A stretch of 64,000 nt of DNA from the NCBI RefSeq assembly GCF_034008315.1, contig NZ_CP125377.1, positions 3,794,001-3,858,000 on the forward strand, read 5' to 3'. Below are positions 44,667-55,949 of this stretch, piece by piece (within the stretch, counting starts at the first letter, position 1; the number at the start of each line of letters is the position of its first letter). This DNA comes from Pseudomonas sp. P8_241 (GTDB lineage Bacteria; Pseudomonadota; Gammaproteobacteria; Pseudomonadales; Pseudomonadaceae). The notes under the pieces were generated by a model. The model was not told where the DNA came from. It saw only the letters and a list, made by a program, of their open reading frames with translations, and did no database searches. The translations under genes and the position numbers were made by a program.

Positions 44667-45911
44667 TTGCGCTTGTTTCACACCTCCGACTGGCACCTCG
44701 GGCAGAACCTGCACGGCCAGGATCGCGATTTCGAACACGGCTGTTTTCTTGACTGGCTGCTGCGTCAACTGAAGCTCGATCAGCCCGATGTGCTGCTGAT
44801 CGCCGGCGATATCTTCGACACGGTCAATCCGCCGGTCAAAGCCCAGGAACGCCTCTACGACTTCATTGTCAGCGCCCACGAGCAACAGCCGTTGCTGACC
44901 ATCGTGATGATTGCCGGCAACCACGACTCCGGTTCGCGCATCGAACTGCCCGCGCCGTTGATGCGCCGCTTGCGGACTCACGCGTTGGGCCGAGTGTTGT
45001 GGCTCGACGATGGTCAACTGGATGCCGAACGCCTGTTGTTGCCCTTGCCAGATGCCAGCGGGGAAATTACCGGCTGGTGCCTGGCGTTGCCGTTTCTGCG
45101 GCCCGCCGAAGTCACTGGCGCGAATCTGGGCGACAATTATTTGCGCGGCATCGGCCAGGTGCATGAGTGGCTGATCGAAGCCGCCAACACCAAACGCCAA
45201 AAGGGTCAGGCGCTGATCGCCATCAGCCATGCGCACATGGCCGGCGGCTCGGTGTCGGAAGACTCCGAGCGCAGCCTGATCATCGGCAACGCCGAGGCCC
45301 TGCCCGCCAGCCTGTTCGGGCCGAGTATCAGCTACGTTGCCCTCGGTCACTTGCACAAGCCACAGAAGGTCAACGGCGAAGAACGCATTCGCTACTGCGG
45401 TTCGCCCATTCCGTTGTCGTTCTCCGAGATCGCTTATCAGCATCAGATTCTTCACGTCACACTCGACGGCGACACCCTGGTCAGCGTCGAGCCGAAACTG
45501 ATTCCCCGCGCGGTCAACCTGCAACGCATCGGCCCGGCGCCATTGAGCGAGATCCTGCTGCAACTGGCGGACCTGCCGAACATCGACCTGTTGGCCGACA
45601 TCCAGCGCCAGCCATGGCTGGAGGTGCGGGTGCGCCTCGACGAGCCGCAGCCCGACCTGCGCAATCAAGTGGAAACCGCCCTGCAAGGTAAAGCCGTACG
45701 CCTGGTGCGCATCGCCGCCGAGTACGCCGGCAACGGCGGCCGTGACGGTGCCGACGAAGGCAGCACGCTGATCGAACTGGACCAGCTCACGCCTCAGGAA
45801 CTGTTCAGCCGCGCCTGGCAGGACAACTACGGCAGCGAGGTCGACGAACAGACCCTCAAGGACTTTGCCGAGCTGTTGCAAGACGTGCAGATGGAGAGCG
45901 AACAACCATGA
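44667..45911 (+). CDS. sbcD: SbcD, nuclease subunit of SbcCD
   Basis: A 414-residue Mre11-type exonuclease subunit. All phosphodiesterase motifs are present: SDWHLGQ, AGDIFD, AGNHDSGS, ISHAHMAGG and LGHLHKPQ. With SbcC it cleaves hairpins and processes double-strand ends. The start is a TTG at 44667 with CGGAG eight nt upstream; no ATG is available in the right place. The stop overlaps the sbcC ATG by 4 nt. Confidence 0.95.
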   Translation: MRLFHTSDWHLGQNLHGQDRDFEHGCFLDWLLRQLKLDQPDVLLIAGDIFDTVNPPVKAQERLYDFIVSAHEQQPLLTIVMIAGNHDSGSRIELPAPLMRRLRTHALGRVLWLDDGQLDAERLLLPLPDASGEITGWCLALPFLRPAEVTGANLGDNYLRGIGQVHEWLIEAANTKRQKGQALIAISHAHMAGGSVSEDSERSLIIGNAEALPASLFGPSISYVALGHLHKPQKVNGEERIRYCGSPIPLSFSEIAYQHQILHVTLDGDTLVSVEPKLIPRAVNLQRIGPAPLSEILLQLADLPNIDLLADIQRQPWLEVRVRLDEPQPDLRNQVETALQGKAVRLVRIAAEYAGNGGRDGADEGSTLIELDQLTPQELFSRAWQDNYGSEVDEQTLKDFAELLQDVQMESEQP

Positions 45912-48900
45912 AAATCCTCGCGATCCGCCTGAAAAACCTCGCCTCGCTGGCCGGGCCGTTTGAAATCGACTTCACCGCTGAACCCCTGGCCAGTGCCGGA
46001 CTGTTCGCCATCACCGGGCCCACCGGCGCCGGCAAAAGCACCTTGCTCGATGCCCTGTGCCTGGCGCTGTTTGGCGCCGTACCACGCCTGAACAACACCG
46101 GCCGCGACGCCAAGGTGCCGGACGCCGACGGCGAAATCGCTACCGGCGACCCGCGTACCCTGCTGCGTCGCGGCACGGGTGAAGGCTATGCGGAAGTGGA
46201 TTTCGTCGGTGTCGACGGTCGCCGCTACCGCGCCCGCTGGGAAGCCAATCGCGCCCGGGACAAGGCCGCCGGCAAGCTGCAGGCCAGCCGCCAGAGCTTG
46301 CGTGACATCGATCAGGATCAATTGCTCGCCAGCCAGAAAGGCGAATACAAGACTCAGCTCGAAGCCGCGCTGGGGCTGAATTTCGAACAGTTCACCCGCG
46401 CGGTGATGTTGGCACAAAGCGAGTTCAGCGCATTCCTCAAGGCCGATGACAACGACCGCAGCGAACTGCTGGAAAAACTCACCGACACGGCGCTCTACAC
46501 CCGCCTCGGTCGTCGCGCCTTCGACAAGACCAAGGAGGCTCGCGAGGCGCACAAGCTGCTGCAGGATCAGGCCAGCGGTGTTACACCGCTGTCACCTGAA
46601 GCCCGCGCCGCACTGGATCAGCGTTTCAGCGAGGCGCAGCAACAACTCAAGACCCAACAGGCGCAGCTCAAACAGCTTGAACTGCAGGACACCTGGCTCA
46701 AGGACCTGCGTCGCTTGCAGGACGAACATCTGGCCGCCAGCGAACAACTGCAATCGGCGCAGACCCACTGGGAAGCCCTGGCCAGCGAGCGCTTGAGGTT
46801 CACCCGCCTCGAACAACTGGCCCCACAAAGGCACCAGTTCGCCCGTAAAGCCGAGGTCGATGCGCTGCTGACACCCTTGGCGGCGCAAATTGCCTTGCAC
46901 ACGCAGCAACATGGCGAACTCGGCGAGCACCAGACACAGCTTGAGCAACAGCTCGGCAGCGCCCGGATTGCCTTGAGCGAAACCCAACAACGGCAAACCG
47001 ACAGCGCCCCATCGCTGCGTCAGGCCTTCGAAGCGCGAAGCACCCTCGCCCGTCTGGCCAAGGATGCCGCCCTCAGCGCCGAAGCCAGGCAACAGGCGCA
47101 ACAAGCCTGCACCCAGGGCCAGGGCACGATTCAGACCTTGCTCGATCAGCAAGCCCGTGGCGCCGGGGACTTGCAGCGCATCGCCACCGGGCTCGAACAA
47201 AGTACGCATCTGGCTCCACTGAGCGATGCCTGGAATGCCTACCGTGATCGCCTGCAACAGTTGATGCTGATCGGCAACCGGTTGAATCAGGGCCAGACCG
47301 AACTGGCCAGCCTCGAACAAAACGCCGCGAGCACCGAACAAGCGCTCACTGCACAGAAGCAACAACTGGAGGTGCTGTTCAAGGAGGCCGGCGCCGAACC
47401 GGATGCCGTCGCCGAGCAGATCGGCATCCTGGGCAGCCTGTTGCAGGACAACCGCAAGCAACTGCGCGCCGTCGAAGACCTTGCGCGCCTGTGGGCCAGC
47501 CAGCAGGAGCTGGACAAGCGCAGCGCCGAGCTGCAACAACGCCAGCTCACCGCGCAACAGGAACGTGAGCGCCTGACTCAGGACGGGGTCAAGGCCAAGG
47601 CTGATCTGAGCGTTGCCGAACAGACCCTCAACGTCACTCGCGACCTGCTGGAACGTCAGCGTCTGGCGCGCAGTGCCAGTGTCGAAGAGCTGCGTGCGCA
47701 GTTGCAGGACGATCAGCCTTGCCCGGTCTGCGGCAGCAACGAACATCCGTATCATCAGCCGGAGGCGCTGCTGCAAAGTCTCGGCCGTTTTGATGAAAGC
47801 GAACAGGCCAACGCGCAGAAAGCCGTCGACCTGCTCAAGGAAAAACTCACTGACTTGCGCGCCGAAGTCGGTGGGTTGATCGCCCAGCAAAAGGAACTGC
47901 TGCAACAGCAGGAGCAACTGGCGAACCAGCAGCAAGCCCTCGCCCCGAGCCTGGAAGCGCATCCGCTGGCGACCCAACTGCTGAATCAGGATGCCGCCAA
48001 ACGCGACGCCTGGCTCATCCAGCAAAACACTCAGCTCAACCAGAGCATCAGCCAGGACGAGCAACGGCAGAGTGCACTGCTCACCCTGCAACAGGATGCC
48101 GCACGCCTGACCCAGCAACTGCGCCATGCCGAAACCGCGCACCAGCAAGCGGCCCAGCACCTGAGCAATCAACAGCGCGAGCTGGGCAACGACCGCCAGC
48201 GCCTGGACGAAGAACTCAGCGCATTCGCCAACCTGCTCCCGGCAGAAACCCTGCAAGCGCTGCGCGTCGAGCCGGCCGCGACCTTCATGCAACTCGACCG
48301 GCAGATCGCCGAGCGCCTGGCGCAACTCGAGCAACAAAAGGAAGAACTGGCCGAGCAGCAACAACGTCAGCAAAACCTGGAGAAAGAACAGGACCGCCAG
48401 CACAGCCGTGTGCAGCAATTGCAGGCCGCCGAACAGCAGTTCAGCGGGCTGGCCGAGCAGCAACAGGCGAGCCAGCATACGCTCGGGCAATTACTCGGCG
48501 AACACAGCAGCGCCGAGCATTGGCAGCAGCAACTGGAACAGGCCGTGGAACAGGCGCGCAGCGCCGAAGCCAGCACCGCGCAGGCGCTGCAAAGCGTCCT
48601 TACGCAATCAGTGCAACTCGCCGCCGAGCTCAAGGCCCAGCAGGAGCGCTTGCACGCACTGGAAGGCGAAGAACGTGAACTCACCGGCAAGATCGGCGAC
48701 TGGCGTGCCCGTCATCCCGAGCTGGATGACGGCGGCCTCGAAGACCTGCTGCGCGTCGACGATACCCAGGTCAGCGAACTGCGCCAGCGCTTGCAGCACA
48801 GCGAAAAAGCCATCGAACAGGCCGGCGTCCTGGTGCAGGAGCGCGACAAACGCCTGCTCGATCATCAGGCGCAACACAACGGCAACCTTGACGCCGAGCA

Positions 48901-49551
48901 GTTGGCCAGTGCGCTGATCGACCTGCAAAACCTCGCCGCCACCAGCGAGCAACACTGCGCCGAGCTGCGCGCCGAGCAGGCCGAAGACCAGCGCCGACAG
49001 AACGCCAATCAAGCCCTGGCGCAGCAAATTGCCGATGCCTACAGCGAGTACCAGCGCTGGGCACGTCTCAATGCATTGATCGGCTCCGCCACCGGCGACA
49101 CCTTCCGCAAGATCGCCCAAGCTTACAACCTCGACTTGCTGGTGCACCACGCCAACGTTCAACTGCGGCAACTGGTGCGCCGCTATCGCCTAAAGCGCGG
49201 CGGCAGCATGTTGGGCCTGCTGGTGATGGACACCGAAATGGGCGACGAACTGCGCTCGGTGCATTCGCTGTCGGGGGGCGAAACGTTCCTGGTGTCGCTG
49301 GCACTGGCGCTCGGGCTCGCGTCGATGGCGTCGAGCACCTTGAAGATCGAATCGTTGTTCATCGACGAAGGTTTCGGCAGCCTCGATCCGGAATCCCTGC
49401 AGCTAATATATGGACGCCCTCGACGGCTTGCAGGCCCAAGGCCGCTGGGTCACGGTGATTTCCCACGGTACAGGAAATGCATGAACGGATTCCGGTGCAG
49501 ATTCAGGTCCAACGCCGGGCAGCGGCCGCAGGCACCACGGAGGTGAAATGA
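45908..49551 (+). pseudogene. sbcC: SbcC, ATPase subunit of SbcCD, frameshifted at the 3' end
   Basis: A Rad50-type SMC ATPase. Walker A GPTGAGKST is near residue 40, a long coiled coil is interrupted by the zinc hook C605-P-V-C608, and a second coiled coil leads to the signature LSGGETF and Walker B SLFIDEGFGSLDPESLQ. Just after that, one extra base near 49404-49412 moves the frame: MDALDGLQAQGR continues in frame 2. A second extra base near 49466 (CACGGTACAG for expected CACGTACAG) moves it again to QEMHERIPVQIQVQRR and the TGA at 49551. Removing two bases gives 1214 codons exactly. As written, the H-loop region is lost. The cause may be sequence error; see the finding on 49.4-53.6 kb. Confidence 0.88.
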
Positions 49552-50145
49552 ACACGCTGTATTCCTTTCGCCGCTGCCCCTATGCCATGCGGGCACGCAT
49601 GGCCCTGCGCTACTCGGGAGTGGCCGTGGACATTGTCGAAGTCAGCCTGAAGGCCAAGCCCGCCGAAATGCTCGCGCTGTCGGGCAAAGGCACGGTGCCG
49701 GTGCTCAGCGCCGATGGCCGGGTGATCGACGAAAGCCTCGACATCATGCGCTGGGCCCTGGCACAGAACGATCCGCAGGACTGGTTGCTCAAGGATGATC
49801 TCCAACGCAGCGGTGCAAATAGCTACGATGATCGAACAGAACGATCAGGTGTTCAAGGTGCACTTGAATCGCTACAAGTACGCCGAGCGTTATCCCGAGC
49901 AGCCGATGGAGGTTTATCGCGGCGAGGGCGAGGTGTTTTTGCAAAGACTGGATGAATTGCTGGAGGGACGCGGCTACTTGCTGGCCAGCCATCCAAGCCT
50001 GGCCGATGTGGCGTTGATGCCGTTCGTGCGCCAGTTCGCCCACGTCGACCGTGACTGGTTCGCGCAGACGCCGTATCGGCGCTTGCAGGACTGGTTGCAG
50101 CGGTTTCTGGAGTCGGACTTGTTTACCGGTGTGATGCGCAAATAA
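49548..50145 (+). pseudogene. Glutathione S-transferase family protein, frameshifted
   Basis: A thioredoxin-fold N-terminus (MNTLYSFRRCPYAMRARMALRYSG, GKGTVPVLSADGRVIDESLDIMRWAL) is followed by the GST helical domain (MIEQNDQVFKVHLNRYKYAERYPEQ; LASHPSLADVALMPFVRQFAHVD) in a second frame. One extra base near 49800 (GATCTCCAAC for probable GATCCCAAC) causes the switch. Total length is 598 nt, i.e. 199 codons plus one. The ATG overlaps the sbcC stop. The family assignment is firm; the substrate is unknown. Confidence 0.8.
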
Positions 50146-50155
50146 GAACACCGAC

Positions 50156-50290
50156 CCTGTGGCGAGGGAGCTTGCTCCCGCTGGGCTGCGGAGCGGCCTC
50201 AAATCCTTTGCACTCAATTTTCAGGTAAACCACATCAACCGGTTGACGACTGCTGCGCAGCCGAACGGGAGCAAGCTCCCTCGCCACAAA
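50156..50290. repeat. REPIN of the GTGGCGAGGG type
   Basis: Arms TGTGGCGAGGGAGCTTGCTC and GAGCAAGCTCCCTCGCCACA with inner GCTGCGGAGCGGCC / GCTGCGCAGCC palindromes. Same class as 44447. Confidence 0.9.
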
Positions 50291-50311
50291 AGCCCCCCTT
50301 TGCAGCAAGGT

Positions 50312-50577
50312 TTAAGCCAACACCCCGCACATCCCGATCGCCGAGCAATCGACCTGGAATGGCCCGAACGCCACACCTTCGTTTCTGATCGGCGGATTGC
50401 CGAAACCAACATCCCCGGCGCCATGGCGTTTTCGATACTGCGTGCAATGTTGTGGTTGGCTTCGGTAACAGGCTCGCGCAACCGACCCTGCCGAAATCGG
50501 AGCGCGATGCCTAGGAAAGAGGCGCCGTTGGTCAAGAACGCCAGAAAGGCAACGAGGCAGAGTCTGCGCCCTTTCAT
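50312..50577 (-). pseudogene. Small exported hypothetical protein, frameshifted
   Basis: A signal-like start (MKGRRLCLVAFLAFLTNGASF) and then GRLREPVTEANHNIARSIENAMAPG in one frame; the likely continuation DVGFGNPPIRNEGVAFGPFQVDCSAIGMCGVLA and a TAA at 50312 lie in another. The switch point is a run of four C (plus strand, 50413-50416). Total length is 266 nt, so adding one base gives 89 codons. I do not know the family. The composition of the rejoined protein is protein-like. Confidence 0.5.
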
Positions 50578-50597
50578 GCTCCGACGACTACCGCGAG

Positions 50598-50790
50598 TTA
50601 CGGCTGATTCGCCGTTGCATCTTGTGAGAGGTCGAACTTCAAACTGAATGCCGGGATGAGCCACTTCAATCGGAGCGTCGGCGGTGTCTCGAGACTGGAT
50701 CGACAGGCTGACTACCAGCACCATCGCCAGGTAAAGACCGATCGCTACGTACGCGCCGTGTTTGGCAGAAGTGAGAATTGCGCTGGCCAT
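50598..50790 (-). CDS. Small membrane protein, hypothetical; 3' end uncertain
   Basis: MASAILTSAKHGAYVAIGLYLAMVLVVSLSIQSRD, with GCGGAGAACATC upstream of the ATG, contains one membrane helix (about residues 13-33). It continues IEVAHPGIQFEVRPL. In the written frame there is no stop before the next small gene. A one-base change near 50622 would end it at the TAA at 50598, about 64 residues. It probably pairs with the following small exported protein. Function unknown. Confidence 0.5.
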
Positions 50791-50905
50791 GATGTTCTCC
50801 GCAGGCATGTTTCAATGCCCACAGAATCGATCAAAACCGTGCAGGTCACCACTCAGGGATATCCATAGTGACCATCAACTGCGTTGATCATTGAGCCAGA
50901 CTGTT

Positions 50906-51031
50906 TCAGTCTTCGATAAAGCTCATCAAGCGTTCGCGTGCCGCTTCAGGTTCACCGGATACAGGCTCGATAGAGGAAAGAATAGGGGTGGAATAAAGAA
51001 ACAGGAAAACCAATGCCAGACGCATCGCCAT
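50906..51031 (-). CDS. 41-residue membrane or exported peptide
   Basis: MAMRLALVFLFLYSTPILSSIEPVSGEPEAARERLMSFIED: a hydrophobic N-terminal helix then a short acidic tail. AAGGATCGACGAC is a good ribosome site for the ATG at 51031. It is too short for family assignment; it could be a small membrane protein or a cleaved leader. Confidence 0.5.
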   Translation of the reverse strand: MAMRLALVFLFLYSTPILSSIEPVSGEPEAARERLMSFIED

Positions 51032-51286
51032 GTCGTCGATCCTTGCTGAAGAGGAAGTCGAAAAACCGGCGTCAAATTTAGGCGCATGGCTTTGTGATAT
51101 CAAGCGATACATTGATGGCCACCTGACACTGTCGCAAATGCGTTATGCAGGAGCGACATCACTCTGATCGTTATCGACTGTTCAGCCGTCGATCAACCAG
51201 TGAGTTCGCTCCAGCATAAAGGGTGCAGGAAGGGAATTTCAGGCGTGGGGGATGCGTTCCAGCGCAGCGTAGAGATTGGCGCTCTG

Positions 51287-51420
51287 TTACGGGTATTTCT
51301 GGGTGTAGCTCTGGGTATGGGATTTTTTGTCGCTGGTTTCAACATTGGGGCTGGCTGGCAGTGCAACGGTGGCAGAGATGGCGGGAGGGCAGCTATAGCG
51401 GAGAAGAGGTTGAAGTTCAT
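51287..51420 (-). pseudogene. Small exported hypothetical protein, frameshifted
   Basis: GAGGAATACCGCG precedes MNFNLFSAIAALP in one frame. The natural-looking continuation (SATVALPASPNVETSDKKSHTQ, ending SYTQKYP and TAA at 51287) is in the next frame. Rejoining needs one added base near 51379-51388 and gives a 44-residue protein with a signal peptide ending at ALPA. The total of 134 nt plus one is exactly 45 codons. Confidence 0.5.
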
Positions 51421-51515
51421 CGCGGTATTCCTCAGGTTCAGTTGGCTTGCTTAAGGGTAGGGCCGTGGAGCAAACTTAACCTTCGAAGGTCGACGCCTTG
51501 AAAAGGATAACAGCA

Positions 51516-52761
51516 TTACCACATATCAGCGTAGGTTGATAAAAGGATGCAGGGGCCGCCAGCAAAGGCCTGCTGGCGATCTCGAGACAGGATGGACTGG
51601 GGATCGAGCGGCGCATCCATTAACAACGGTTGCCGCACGGTTTTACCCAGTAGCCCGGTCTTGGCATCGCGCTCAACGACGACAATCTGGTTGCTCTTTT
51701 GATTGCTGATCAGCGGGGAACTTGCCGCTCGGATGAGGCTGAAGGCTACAAAGGATGATCGCCCTCGACTGCCCTGCGTTCTAGCTCCTTGAGATGCCCC
51801 GTTGCCGGGTCGACGGCAAACACCAGCAACTGATTGGCCGTGCGCATAATTGCAAACATAGAGGAACTTGCCATCAGCCGAGGCGTGTAGCGCCGCCGCT
51901 GCCTTGTCTGAAACCGGTTGGCCGGCAGCCAGGTCGACCATCTGCGTCTGCTCAAGCTTGCCATCGCGGTAATCGAATACGGCGACCTGCGCGCTCATTT
52001 CCATGGTCAGCCAGGCGTGCTTGCCATCGGCGCTGAACAACAGATGACGCGGCCCACTGCCGGGCGGCAATTGCACGAACGCCGGGGTGCCCGGAGTCAG
52101 AGGCAGCTCAGGGTTGGCCTTGGCGTCGAAGCGGTAAACAAAGACCTTGTCGGCGCCCAGGTCATTGGAAAACACGTACTTGCCCTCCGGCGATGACACC
52201 GTGGAGTGCACATGCGCCGACATCTGCCGCTCGGCATTGACCCGACTGGACGGGTGGCTGCTCATCTGCACCACCGGTTGGAGCTTGCCGTCAGCCGTCA
52301 CCGGCAACACCGCCAGCGTACCGCCCGGGTCTTCGGACACCGAGTAGTTGCTGACGAACAAATGCCTGCTATCGGCGCTGAGACTCGAATGGGTCGGCTC
52401 GTTGCCCAGGCTTTGCACTTGGTTGATCAGGCTCAGTTCATGGCTCTTGGGGTCGATGGCAAAACTGCTGACACGCCCTACCGGATCGGTTTGACCCGGA
52501 CCGTTTTCGTTGACCACGAACAGGTGTCGCTGATCCTTGGACAGGGTCAACCACGACGGGTTTTCGCTGTTGATCACCTGCAGCGGCTTCGGGTTGATTT
52601 GCCCGGTGGCGCTGTCGAACACTCGGATGGTATATCCCCTGGCTCTGGCCTGCGGTGTAAGACCCCACGAGCAATTCGACATTTTCGGCCATCGCCGTTT
52701 GCACGCCCATGGCGCCAATGCTGCCGGCCATCAACAGCGGCCAGAGATTACGCATCTTCAT
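51516..52761 (-). pseudogene. Beta-propeller lactonase family protein, multiply frameshifted
   Basis: A secreted 6-phosphogluconolactonase/carboxymuconate-cyclase-like propeller. MKMRNLWPLLMAGSIGAMGVQTAMAENVELLVGSYTAGQSQG gives a signal peptide and first blade. After a frame change near 52640 the blades continue (VFDSATGQINPKPLQVINSENPSWLTLSKDQRHLFVVNENGP; GPRHLLFSADGKHAWLTMEM). Near 51850 a short stretch (NQLLVFAVDPATGHLKELERRAVEGDHP) is in another frame, and the end (LISNQKSNQIVVVERDAKTGLLGKTV) returns. At least three or four indels are needed. The expected role is opening an aldonolactone in the sugar-acid pathway encoded alongside. Confidence 0.78.
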
Positions 52762-53051
52762 TCACGGCTTCGCCGTCATCGTTGTCACCGCGAAATGCGG
52801 TCATGCACACCAACCGAGATTGCTCCCCGGTAATCACCTGTGATCAGCCAGCTTTGCAGGGTTGGATCGAAGGTCGCCGCCTGGATCTGCGCCGGCGTGA
52901 ACTCCCAGTGTTTGGCCGCACGGCCATCCATGCATTCGATATGCAGGTTGTCGAACTCATCAAGGGAGAATTCGAAAGCGTGCAAGCCGTCGATTTCCAC
53001 CATATCGCAGTGTTCGAGGACGTTGAGCAGGGTGTCGGTTGGGGAAGTCAT
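52748..53051 (-). CDS. Small acidic hypothetical protein, one-base frameshift near its end
   Basis: MTSPTDTLLNVLEHCDMVEIDGLHAFEFSLDEFDNLHIECMDGRAAKHWEFTPAQIQAATFD, about 100 residues, acidic, no signal peptide. In the written frame it stops at 52785. If one T of CGCATTTCGC (about 52796-52799) is removed, it continues GDNDDGEAVNEDA to a TAA at 52748 that overlaps the lactonase start. Length 304 nt = 101 codons plus one. It is co-transcribed with the lactonase; function unknown. Confidence 0.6.
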
Positions 53052-53109
53052 GGCAGTCAATCTTTGAATGGGAAAGACGCAATGATAGCTCATTGGACCA
53101 CCCCTTCCC

Positions 53110-53192
53110 TTGTAGCAACTGCCGCAGGCTGCGATCTTTTGAGGTTGTTTTTCAAGAACAAGATCGCAGCCTGCAGCAGCTCCTACGGAGGG
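53110..53192. repeat. REP pair of the GATCGCAGCC type
   Basis: GTAGCAACTGCCGCAGGCTGCGATCTT and its inverted partner AAGATCGCAGCCTGCAGCAGCTCCTAC around a short T/A-rich centre. Confidence 0.88.
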
Positions 53193-53201
53193 CGCGGGTT
53201 G

Positions 53202-54787
<1,586 letters not shown>

Positions 54788-54797
54788 GCCAATCTCC

Positions 54798-55790
54798 TCA
54801 AAGTGTGCCGACGGTGCCGGGTTCAAATGCTGCTGCAACCGGTGCAATGCCATTGATCAACGGCGCGCCGAACTCCGCCTGGCTGATCTCGAACACATCA
54901 CCCGGCTGCGTGCGTACGCCATCGGCGAACGACAGGGTTGCGGTGCCAAAGAAGTGAATGTGCACATCCCCCGGGCGCAGGAACTGGCTGTATTTGAAAT
55001 GATGAAATTCAAGGTTGGCCAGGCTGTGGCACATGTTCGCCTCACCGCTGAGAAACTCGTTCTGCCACAGCACCTCACCGCCGCGCAGAATGCGGCTGGT
55101 GCCGGCCAGATGTTGAGGCAGTTCGCCGACCCGCAGCTCCGGACCATAGCTGCAACTGCGCAGTTTCGAGTGAGCCAGATACAGGTAGTTTTTGCGCTCC
55201 ATCACGTGATCGGAAAACTCGTTGCCCACGGCAAAACCCAGACGATACGGCTTGCCGTCGTGACCGATCACGTACAGGCCGCTGATTTCCGGCTCTTCAC
55301 CGGCGTCTTCGGCAAACGGTGGCAGCGGGAATGGCTGGCCTGGACGAACGACGATGCTGCCGTCGCCTTTATAGAACCATTCCGGTTGCACGCCAGGCTG
55401 ATTCGCTGCCGGCTTGCCGCCCTCCACGCCCCACTTGAAGATGCGCATGGTGTCGGTCATCGCAGTTTCGTCACCGGCCTGCTGGTGCATCTTGTCCCGG
55501 GCCGAGGCACTGCCCAGGTGGGTCAAGCCGGTGCCGCTGACCAGCATGTGCGCCGGGTCCGGGTGGTCCAGTGGCGGCAGAATACGCAGTTGCGTGAGCA
55601 GCTCGGCATAGTCATGACTGACGCCCAGGCCCATGTCCCCCACTTGTTGTTCCAGACCAACGCCCGCCTCGATCGCCGCCAGCGCCAGATCGCGAACCGT
55701 ACGCGCGCCCTGCACTTCACGCACCAGACCTTCCTCGACCACGCCTACACGGCGCTCGCCGTGACTCAATTCGAATTGAACCAAACGCAT
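54798..55790 (-). CDS. AraD1-like fumarylacetoacetate-hydrolase family protein
   Basis: A 330-residue FAH-family protein of the AraD1/GguC type (MRLVQFELSHGERRVGVVEEGLVREV; HMLVSGTGLTHLGSASARDKMH; ISGLYVIGHDGKPYRLGFAVGNEFSDH, with the acidic metal-site region). FAH-fold members of this type act as 2-keto-3-deoxy-sugar-acid dehydratases in non-phosphorylative pentose routes. The start is the ATG at 55790 with CGGGAG upstream. Only 10 bp separate its stop from the aldehyde dehydrogenase, so consecutive steps are encoded together. The exact sugar acid is inference. Confidence 0.85.
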   Translation of the reverse strand: MRLVQFELSHGERRVGVVEEGLVREVQGARTVRDLALAAIEAGVGLEQQVGDMGLGVSHDYAELLTQLRILPPLDHPDPAHMLVSGTGLTHLGSASARDKMHQQAGDETAMTDTMRIFKWGVEGGKPAANQPGVQPEWFYKGDGSIVVRPGQPFPLPPFAEDAGEEPEISGLYVIGHDGKPYRLGFAVGNEFSDHVMERKNYLYLAHSKLRSCSYGPELRVGELPQHLAGTSRILRGGEVLWQNEFLSGEANMCHSLANLEFHHFKYSQFLRPGDVHIHFFGTATLSFADGVRTQPGDVFEISQAEFGAPLINGIAPVAAAFEPGTVGTL

Positions 55791-55831
55791 GAAATTTCTC
55801 CCGAGTGCAAATTTCGAAAACAATCGCAGAT

Positions 55832-55926
55832 CCCTGTGGGAGCGGGCTTGCCCGCGATAGCAGTCTGTCTGGCACATCAATGGTGAATGTGCCTCCGTCA
55901 TCGCGGGCAAGCCCGCTCCCACAGGG
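55832..55926. repeat. REPIN
   Basis: Perfectly matching arms CCTGTGGGAGCGGGCTTGCC and GGCAAGCCCGCTCCCACAGG with a central spacer, between the FAH-family and MFS genes. Confidence 0.92.
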
Positions 55927-55949
55927 TCGGTGGTAATGCTTATTTCGAG

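Noticed and set aside
46592..48490. A 632-codon Leu/Gln-rich minus-strand frame opposite sbcC
   Set aside because: Mirror image of the Gln/Leu-rich SbcC coiled coil.
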